Both the position numbers and the translations under genes were made by a program. A DNA stretch of 64,000 nucleotides from Hormiphora californensis (taxonomy: Eukaryota > Ctenophora > Tentaculata > Cydippida > Pleurobrachiidae), in the NCBI GenBank assembly GCA_020137815.1, contig CM035359.1:4374032-4438031 (forward strand), read 5' to 3'. Positions within the stretch are counted from its first letter, which is position 1. Each line of letters opens with the position of its first letter. This document shows, piece by piece, positions 50,101 to 60,919 of the stretch. Below the pieces are notes generated by a model. It did not search any database. It was not told where the DNA came from and saw only the letters and a list, made by a program, of their open reading frames with translations.

Positions 50101-53100
50101 GGATCCTGAACTCTCCACCGTAGCCGTAGTGCCGGAACAAAACAAGGGTTTCCAGGGGGCAGTCACAGTGGACAGCAGTCACCAGGAGGGTTGCACAGAG
50201 GACAATGAACAGCTTCATATTGAGTAGGTAATGGGTGTTCATTCAGACTTCAGAGTCGGTGTTTATAAAGGGCCAGGAGCAGGAGCTAATGATATTATCA
50301 AAGAAAACACGGTGATATATTCCCCCGGCCCCTTAACTAAGTTTATGCAGCTCAATTTATCCACTGCTATTATTTTGCGGGAAAACCAAAGAAAACGAAT
50401 TTTTGCGGATATATTGAGCTTTTGCAGCTAACATAATTTACTCGAAGATGCTCAACAAATATTTACAATTACTGTCCGAGCTTTGCAGGACGAATAATTA
50501 GCCAGTATATCTTACTATATAATGCAAAAACACCCGAAACTTGATCCCACCCATGCATGTTTGGTGGTCCCTAAATCGTCGTCATCAAGATCAGATCACG
50601 TAACAAGTAGCATGCTAGGAGCACCCCACATGCATGATCAGATCACCCCACTGAGGATCAGATCCCCCACCCAAGATCAGATCATCCCATAGAGGATCAG
50701 ATCACCCCACCCATGATCAGATTACCCCAGTGACTATCAGATCATCCCAGTGAGTATCAGATCCCACATTTCACCCAGTAGTCCACTGTGCGTGATGAGA
50801 TCCCCCATATAAAATAGGCAAAGACGTGACGACAGAGAAATTGAGATAAAAATGAAGAGAGAGAGAGAGAGAGACAGAGAGAGACAGAGAGAGAGACAGA
50901 GAGAGATAGAGAGATACAGAGAGAGAGACAGAGAGAGAGACAGAGAGAGAGATAGAGAGGTAGGACTAAGAGGAAACTGAGAAGTGAGAGGTATGAACAA
51001 CGATCAGTTTTATGCCATCCGTAGGATGGCCTGGGTCCACTAGTTTATTCAATGAGGTTTTGCAGGAGGGTGAGATTCCTTCTCACGCTCTTGAGATGCA
51101 GGCCGCGGCTAATGTCTATTTTTAACCCCCTAGTTCCATGCACCGAGATTCTGCAAAATTTCAGATATTCTGCAGATACTTTGCAAAATCTTTTGGATTT
51201 TTTTGCGAAGTATTCGCAGAAAAACCAAGCTCCTGAATTAGCCGAATATCTGCAATTTTGCAGATATCTGCAAAATAGACGTCGCCCAGTCTGTCAGTTG
51301 CAGGCGAAAGGGGGTGCAACCACACTTATATGGGGTTACACACTGAAGGGTCATCAGTTTCATACGGGCATGAGTGAACAGCGTAAAAATGATATTGCCC
51401 CAGATTTGAAGAAAACAGAAAAAGTGTGTAGCTTCACGAAGATCGAAATAGAGAGAGAGAGAGAGAGAGAGCAGAGAGGAGAGAGATAGAGAGAGAGAAG
51501 AGAGAGGGAAAAGAGGGGAGAGCAGAGAGAGGGAAAAGAGCGAGAAAGAGAGGAGAGAGAAGATAGAAAAGCGGTTTCCCCTTCCCCAGGGAGGGGAGTC
51601 TCTTCCTCTCTCTCTCTCTCCTCTCTCTCTTCTCTCTTCTACTCTCTCTCGCTCTCCTTCTCTCCCCTCTTTCTCTCTCCCTCTTTCTCTCTCTCTCTTC
51701 TCTCCTCCCTCTCTCGCTCTCCTCTCTCTCTCTCTCTTTCCCCTTCTTAAAACTCAACAGGGTTTAGAATTGGGGGCCAACTTCTGACTGGAAGAATCCC
51801 TTCTGGGCGCAGATCCCCAATCTGTGTGTCCAGGGAGCGATGTCTTCTCACAAGTTAATCTGGTGTGCCCCAGGCCTGTCCTAGCTCCCCTTCTTTTCTC
51901 TTATGGGAACCTTGCCAGTGGTTTAAAAATTCCCCTATTCGTTTGTTTGCAGACGCGCTAAGGGTTTCCCAAAAAAATCCACTGAGGCACAGAACCACTT
52001 TCCCGAGGACTTAGGCAGATATGATCAGTGGTGGCCCCAAAGACACATTATGCACTACACTCTAATAAGTACCCCAGTGTTTACAACATGGTGTAATTTA
52101 AGGGTTAATGGTCTCAACTTTCTAACGGACACAAACCGTTTTCACCACGAACTTCCGAGCCCGGAGTTAAATGGTGATACTGGTCCAACTGGAAGAATCC
52201 TCACAGAATTGTGGTAAACCAAACCGTTTCTGGTAGATCTGACTCAAGTTACATTTCAATTTTAAACACAGGGTTGTTTCTCCTCAACTTTTATTCCCTA
52301 ATTTAAAAACCTGTTACAGGATTATCCCACGACATCTGAGCTGCTCTCTCCAGATAATATTGATATTGATCAAGCGCAGCAGTTCGCCAGGGTAAGTGTT
52401 GTATAGTGGACGATTGATGGGAGAAACCCATTATACATTGTACAAGTACATTGTACATTGTACAAAATGTAGTAATGTATCTCCTGTCTACATATAATAA
52501 ACTATACTTGTCTATACTCGTCTATACTTGTCTATACTCGTCTATACTTGTCTAAACTTGTCTAAACTTGTCTATAAATTGTACAATATGTACAATATGT
52601 ACTTGTAATATCACTGTACAGTTTTTTACTATTTCTACCAGCATGCTCTATAGTGTAGGTGTGTATATCAGTGTCACGAACCCTTATAAGTGTAAAAAAA
52701 GTTAAAGCCTCCAAAGAAGTACACATCTTTTTTACTGTTACCTCATTCTTGTCCTTGTCATCACCTAGCTAAGATAATCTCTGTATTTTCGCGACAAAGT
52801 CAAGGATAATATCTTGAATTTTTAACAATCCATCCTTCAGGAGGTAGCAGCATTTGCAACCAATCTGCCTATTTTGGAGTTCAAAAGATCAAACACTGGA
52901 AAACCTGATTTGGCTGTTTTCGACTTTTCAGCTATAAAGGTGATTAATGAAGATTTTAAACACTTTTAGTTGTTTAGGGTCCGTGCCCCACTGCTGCACC
53001 TCTTAGTACCTCACGGTACCTCACTAGTCACGGTACCTCACTAGTCACCATGCACCTCATAGTACCTCATTATACCCTGTTTTATTCCCTGGTTTATTGT

Positions 53101-56100
53101 TGTCCGGAGTGAACGATTATAGAACACCAGAATCCACCCTCACGTCCCCTGAAACCCTCAGGGTGAGTGACAGGGACCATATTAGGACGACGTTAAATAC
53201 ACTCGAGCATCTTACAAATCTGAGCGGGTGAGAGAGAGAGAGATGGGGTGAGACTGCTGCATACACACACGGACATCAATTTCTTAGCTTTCACCTCCCC
53301 GCTGAGTGAGATTGGGAGATCGAGAGTAAGGATCATTCACATGCTGTAACGCGCGGTACCAAAATGGTAGAGTAACTCGCGCGCAGTTGTTTAACCATGA
53401 TATCATTACGAATTGGTAATTTGGGCGGGGGACTCCCCAAATTCACCGTGGCACAGTGGTATATGTAGTTTAAGGGCCAGGGGTCGAAAGTTTTTTATTT
53501 GAGCCTATATGGTAGCTTGTCGACCCTAGAATTCAGTGCACCCGTCACTCATGCATTAATTTTTTGAGGAAAGTGGCGTTTTTACAAAAAAAGGTCATTG
53601 CATTGTGATCACTCTTCCAGTCGTCGGCCTCCCCTACTTTTCAATCGGGGTCGACGACTGGAAGAGGGGGGGGGGNNNNNNNNNNNNNNNNNNNNNNNNN
53701 NNNNNNNNNNNNNNNNNNNNNNNNNNNNNNNNNNNNNNNNNNNNNNNNNNNNNNNNNNNNNNNNNNNNNNNNNNNGAGAGAGAGAGTTACCTTTTGATTA
53801 CCTTTTGATTGTTCAGGCCATAAGGGCTAGGTATCAAAACTGTTATCAGAGTTCCTCTAGAGGCTAGCCATTCCAATATACTGTTGTAGGTCTGGCAGCC
53901 GTTACCCCTTATTGGGGGTTCATCGGGGATTGTATCAGGAATTATCAGGGCCGTTTGGCCCCTTCGAGATCCCTTTATCCTTAACCTCCCGAGGGGTGCT
54001 GCTGCATGAAATTAAGAGAGCGACAGCTGTGGAGGTACAGGAATTGGAAAAGGAGTGAGTTTTTATCCTCTAGATTAGATGGACGATTTACCAAGGGGTC
54101 TCGAACAACAGCTCCCCTTCCCCCGATTCCCGGAATGGAGAGGGTATATGGTTAGGTATGAGAGGCCCGCCCGGTTATCTCCAGAATGAGGAAGAGATTC
54201 TTTATATCGTTTCGTTCTCCCTGCAATTGAGGTAAAGGTCAAACACGCGGTAAATCTTTCCCAGTAATAATTGAGAGATGCAAGTCCATTGATTTTAGGC
54301 AGTGAAGGGAACTCTGCAGAAGCGTTCGAGAACGGCCGATTGTCACCCAACTGAGTGGAGGACCAAATAGGAGCACATATTGAGTTGAGGCCCTCACAAA
54401 GGACTTAGTAGAGTGAGCATAGTATCCTTGTCTATAGTTTCAAATGACCGGAGTAGATGGTAGTTAATTCTAATCACAGGGGTTGGGGGACTCGCCCGTA
54501 CAGTCACCTGAACTATGACACTAATCAGAGTACGAGCTGTACGACTCTGTTAGCAATATGAAACACATATTGTGGTAAAAGCGGATGGGTGGAAATTGGG
54601 TAGGTGGGGAAACACCTCCGGGGCGTGGGAGGTCATTACAAGTCAAAACACGGATATTATATATAAAATTCATATATGCCATATTGTAATGATATGGTTT
54701 AATGCAGGTTGAGGCATATTACATTGCAGTGTGTACACTATAACACTACTACAGTAGTAGTGAGATACAAGGTGTACTACTTGTGTACAAGGTGTGACAT
54801 ACATTATACAAGGTGTACCTACTTGTGTGTTATTGTGTACAAGGTGTGACATACATTATACAAGGTGTACTTAAATAAGTATAGTGTTGTGTGTTTGCAT
54901 AGAGGTCTAATGCATTAAATTATATTGTGTCACAATTGTACACAAGTCTACGGAGGAAGGCTCTTATACTGGTGTCTGGTTGTTCTGTTCTAACCCTTCT
55001 TCCTAACACAGTCTAGCTAGGCAAGAACCCTCTTATACTGGTGTCTGGTTGTTCTGTTCTAATCCTTCTTCCCAACACAGTCTAGCTAGCCAAGTGTCTG
55101 GCATAATAGAGCCCAAACACTATATTAAATAGGACGCATAGTGCATATTAATACAGATTATGTAAAGGGTAGCTACCCTAGTTTGTGATATTTTTCCAAT
55201 GTTTAGATCTGCATGTAATTGGAAGGAAGACATGCTCTCTAGATGATAGTTAATAGTACCCACTGTTAGGCCCTTGCCAGCCCCTCAAGTCACTACATGA
55301 GACGGTGCCACTGCAGTCTACAGTGTTAGGGTACTATCCTGAAAGTCTCCAGAAAGTGTTGTTGTACAGTGTAATGGATTGAATAGAAATGACCGTATAA
55401 CATCAACTCGACATGATAACAGTAGATCGTTTATATTTATCAAGTATCATTTTAGTATCTAAATCATACTTCATACTACTTACTAAGCAAATTGTGTGAC
55501 ACATGTCACCTAGCAACTACACTTGCACGTGCAATTTTTAGAGCAACTTAGAAACCTCACTCCCAGTTGCAGTTTTGGGTACCAAGGGCCAATTCAATTC
55601 TGCACGTGCATTCTTTTACCTCTGTCCTGATGTCTAGCTCTTCCACCCCAAGCGCTATTCGGCAACGGTTATATAGGTCCAGAAGATCTGCTGCTGTCAG
55701 GGAGCAGGCTAGAGAATATGACAGATTACGCCAACGTGTTCAAGCGAGCCAATCAACGGATAACGACTACGGATAGTTTTACCCAACGTCGCCCAAGGGT
55801 GATTACTCCAGTCGAATATAGAAATCTCCGAATCGGCTACATAGCGGCGAAGTTTTCACGTGATGAGTTTCTGGAACAGCACTGCACCTCCATGACATTG
55901 ATCTATTAAATTCGCACCTTGACATTGTCAGGAAGCCCAGAGCGTACAACAATATGGGTAGGGAAAAAGTGAGAGATAGTCTAGGAACGGATGGTGCATG
56001 TGATGTCAGCGTTCCCTAATCCAGCTACCATTTCCCCGAAATTCGCCCGTAGGGCGAACGGGCCTACTAGTTTTTAATATCTAAAATCATATTTGCCCCC

Positions 56101-56274
56101 GGAAACTAGTTATGTACCTACACTGCGTTTTGAGGTAGTGTAAAACTGCAAGCTAGTGTAAAGTTTTCTAATTCATTTTCCATGGCGCTTTATATCCTGT
56201 ATATATATTACTTCCTACAGATATTCTTACACTGCGGTACAGATCAGAGAGGAGAGAGAGAGAGAGGGAGAGAG

Positions 56275-56305
<31 letters not shown>

Positions 56306-56370
56306 GGGAGAGAGAAAGGAGAGAAAGATAGAAAGAGAGAGAGCGAGAGAAAGATAGAAAGAGAGAGGGA

Positions 56371-56458
<88 letters not shown>

Positions 56459-56459
56459 T

Positions 56460-56496
<37 letters not shown>

Positions 56497-58033
56497 GTTT
56501 TTGCCTCTGAATGTTTACACACTAGCGGATACGGATGTATCTCCTCTGATTTACTTCAGATATTGCAGTTCACAGAGATGCCTGGTGAAGACCCAACAAT
56601 AATATTTAACAGTATGATCCCGGTGTTGGTTTGTTTAAACCCTTTTTATTTTTCCCGCATGGGGCACGGGCAAATATTCAATGCTCTAGGCACGGTGGTC
56701 GGTGGGTCGAATAAGCTGCAAGAGCTTGTGGATAATTCTATGACTAATTCTCTCCACATGTGTGTTTCATGTGGTACAGGAATGTATGAAGGTATGCAGC
56801 ATTATAATATGAAGTGTTAATTAGAGATATATCTGTAACATGGAAAACATATTGTATGAAGCCCTAACATAACAAATAAAGTGCTATCGCATGATACACG
56901 ACTATAATAGCAATGAAAGCAATTCTTTGGACTTTCAAAAATGGTTAATTTTCTAGATTTCTTTTCACACTTTTTGCCCCAAGATCTTTGTGTTTTTATC
57001 ACCTTTTTTAAAGGAACACCCTGTGTTTAAATCACCTTTTTAAGGAACACCCTGTGTTTAAATCACCTTTTTAAGGAACACCCTGTGTTTAAATCACCTT
57101 TTTAAGGAACACCCTGTGTTTAAATCACCTTTTTTAAGGAACACCCTGTGTTTAAATCACCTTTTTAAGGACTCCCTTCCTGAGCAGACTGTGTTTCTTG
57201 GGAGACATAACAAAGTAGTGGGTTTCATCTTTATAGTAAACAATATTCTCCAGACCGATACCCAGCTCAGTGTAGAGATCTGTGAAAAACTCCTGGTAGA
57301 GGGAAGCAGGGTGTTAGGAATGGGAGGAGTAGGGGGAGTTAGGATTATATTTGGGGCGGGGGGGGGGGGGGGCGGGGGGAGTTAGGGTTGTCATTTGGGA
57401 GGGGTATCATGGGGAGTTAGGATTGTCATTTGGGAGGGGTATCATGGGGAGTTAGGATTGTCATTTGGGAGGGGGGCAGGGGGTTAGGATTGTCATTTGG
57501 GAGGGGGGCAGGGGGTTAGGATTGTCATTTGGGAGGGGGGCAGGGGGTTAGGATTGTCATTTGGGAGGGGGGCAAGGGGTTAGGATTGTCATTTGGGAGG
57601 GTGGCAGGGGGTTAGGATTATATTTGAGATGAACAGATGGTGTCATATATGTATGACTAACATGTAACATGAGAATATCAACAAAACTATATAAAATAGA
57701 CATGACATCACAGGATGGGCCGTGATGACATGTGTGTTAGGATGGGCCGGGTGTTACAACGACAGACAGACAAATATATAACCTGATCGTATATGAATGC
57801 TTTCCCGCTGATTTCTGCAATCGTCAGTTCCTCAGTGGTTCCTCTATTTACAAAGTTTACTGTCATCCCTATAGCTTGTTGACCTGGGTTAGGATGTTGT
57901 TTATTCGTTAGTTGTGGTTACAAGTTGCCTGATTCATAGAAGAATTTATAAACATTAGGACAATAATGAAAAGTGAGAAAATAAATAGAGAGAGATAGGG
58001 AGGCAGAGAGAGATACGGAGGCAGAGAGAGAGA

Positions 58034-58124
<91 letters not shown>

Positions 58125-58689
58125 GGAGCACTGTATTATATCGAATGTAGATAGGCAGATCTGTAAGTTGATTAATCAACCCCAGCTCCATAGTCCTCTA
58201 CTCCCTCTGTTCTGCCTCTGTTGACTGTTCTGCCTCTGTGATCTAACTGTATAATTCTCTATCTAGATAGAGATATATCTCTTGCTTTCGCTACCTCTCT
58301 TGTCTCTTTCTTTTTTCTCTCTTTGCCACCATCTCTCACTCAATTTCATAATCTCCCACTCCAAACTTGGCCATACAGATATGAGATATATCAGATCAGC
58401 TGTACTCGAAACAAAATTGTCACACTACCACCACAAACACGGTATGTTGGATGATGTAGAACCCTCGAGGGAGAAGATAACAGATAAAACTCACCACTGC
58501 ACTTTGGGGGGGGGGGGTCGAGCCCCAAAAACGTGGCATCTCCCATTTCCCACTTACCTCTACATTCTGGTTTATGCTGGAACAATGGAAGAACGTGGTT
58601 CCTCCCACTAGCCTGTACCATACCATGCCAACCCCACTTTGGCAGTCCGGGGGGATGCGGTGCCACGTTGACTCCCCAACCTGAGGGAG

Positions 58690-58732
<43 letters not shown>

Positions 58733-58739
58733 GGAGGGC

Positions 58740-58770
<31 letters not shown>

Positions 58771-60823
58771 AATAAACCGTGAGGTTATAATGTGTGCTGC
58801 CCAAGCTATTCCTACTATACTATACTATTCCTGTTAATATTTATATATATCGGAGCTATAGGGGTACATCATGTATTCTATATTTGTAGGTCCCAAATCA
58901 GGTCTTCTGTCGGGGTTCTCTCACTTTTTAATCTCATTATTTAGCTATACTGAGAGTCTCAGTGTAGTCTGAGGCTTCCATCAGTCGACAGTCGAATTGC
59001 ATTTAAACGGAGACCGGGCTCTAAATAATACTTCTCGAATGTTCCATTTTAGAGCCATCCGTTGATTTATTAATTATGGACAAAGAAAGACTCGGAATTG
59101 AGACTATCATAACTAAGTAATACAACTGTATCATGAGACTATCATAACGTGAAAACACACGAACCTTTAGAGCTATTAGGAGGATCCTCGACACTCCTGA
59201 ATTCCACTCCAATATGAACGTGAACCCCCAATAAACAACACACTTTCAGCAGGATCAGCTGGAGCTGTCTGATACCTGAAATATATAGGCACCAGAGTTA
59301 GTCAGGTAGAATATATAATACCATTTGATGTGAAGAAATATACTGTACGAGACAGTATGGAAAAGTTTTGGCTTTAGATCATACAATTGAGAGAAAGGTG
59401 GCATCCAGTATGTGTAATAAACACATTTTATTATCATTGAAATCTGAACTATGAAGTAATAAACAAGGTAAACACGAGATATGTTGGTACTGGAAATAAA
59501 ATTAACCGTAGCTTTCAATTACACTTGGGTAATCTTCATCAGAAGTATGAAGTAGACGGTACATTTTTAAACTCTACTATAGTATGCATTTTCCAGTGTT
59601 ATCTCACATGCACTGTATGTGCTCAAAAAGTGCTTGCTCTAAGCAATGAAGTATGTGGATGAAAATTGAGTGCTTCAGACATGGTCTATAAATAGTTCTC
59701 ACAGTGTTATATATCTCCCATCTAAACTTCACATGCAATGCCACATATATTATTCGATCAGGCTATCAATATATATTGCCCTATAATATAAGTATGTTAG
59801 AACGTTCCGCATCCACCCACACATGTTCAATAATAGGGGAATCTCAACCAATCAGAACTCGTTATTTAGGTCACGTGACTGGTTATGAGCCAATCAGGGA
59901 CCAGTATTCAATAGTAGGGGAATCTCAACCATTCATTGTCACCAATGAAAGGGTGATATAATAATGAAACATTTTGTTCATTTCTCATTGTACCAAACAG
60001 TCACACCCAGTAGTCACACCCTCCATCTCTCCCCACACTCTCCCTTTACCTCTATTAATAACGTCTACATCTCTCCCCCTTTGTGCAGAGAGTCTCCGCT
60101 CACACACCCAGGAAATGGCTCATTGAACGTACACTATAATGTGTTATCATTATAGGTGCATTTGTATTGTACTTTTCTCTTCTTTCTTCACCCCTCATTA
60201 TAATATAAGTCTTCTAATAGAAGATAGAGCTAGTATCTGAATGGAGTGCATCCTCATCTCCATCTTTTATCTCTCCTTCTTCTCTCTTATCTCTATCTTC
60301 TTCCTCTCTATCTTTATTCTTCCTCCCCGTCACATTACTATCATTCTCGTCTCCTCTCATGTCTTTCTATTCTGTTATTGAGATAGCAGCCTCTCTCTAT
60401 CTTTTCATTGCGTAGCCTCGTCCTCTCTCTCTCTCTTCTCTACTTCCTCAGCGTAGGCAAGCGTGCATCCGTTCTGCTCGCTGATGCTGCTCGCGTCCTC
60501 CATCGGCTCAGCATCTGTCTTACATCGCCGCATGCACGAGAGACAGCTCTGGAGCACGAGTGTAGAGAGGTTCGGCTGACGGAGACGTTTCTCTCGCGCG
60601 AGCCGTAGATGTGAGAGAGCCGTAGGGATCGCAGTGCGGATCGAGACGGCGAGCGGTAGCGCAAGAGTAGGAGCACAGGTCGAAGACATGAGAACTGAGC
60701 GAGACGAGTGGATGGAAGAGCTCGAGACGAAAGAGAGCATGCAGATCGAAAGCTCGAGAGAGAAGAGGCGATAGATCGAGAGATCCTCTCAGTCGACGTC
60801 ATCTGCATGCTTCTATCTCTACT

Positions 60824-60919
<96 letters not shown>

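Noticed and set aside
53089-53165. Additional MICAL-like exon on the plus strand ([13 protein letters not shown])
   Set aside because: It resembles the LLPQTTPEN region only loosely, and exon 12 already supplies that segment with correct phase.
60405-60808. ORFs of 111 and 122 codons on the minus strand
   Set aside because: Ser/Arg-rich translation of a CT/GA-biased region beside a microsatellite; no domain, no splice partner, and it lies in MICAL intron 3.
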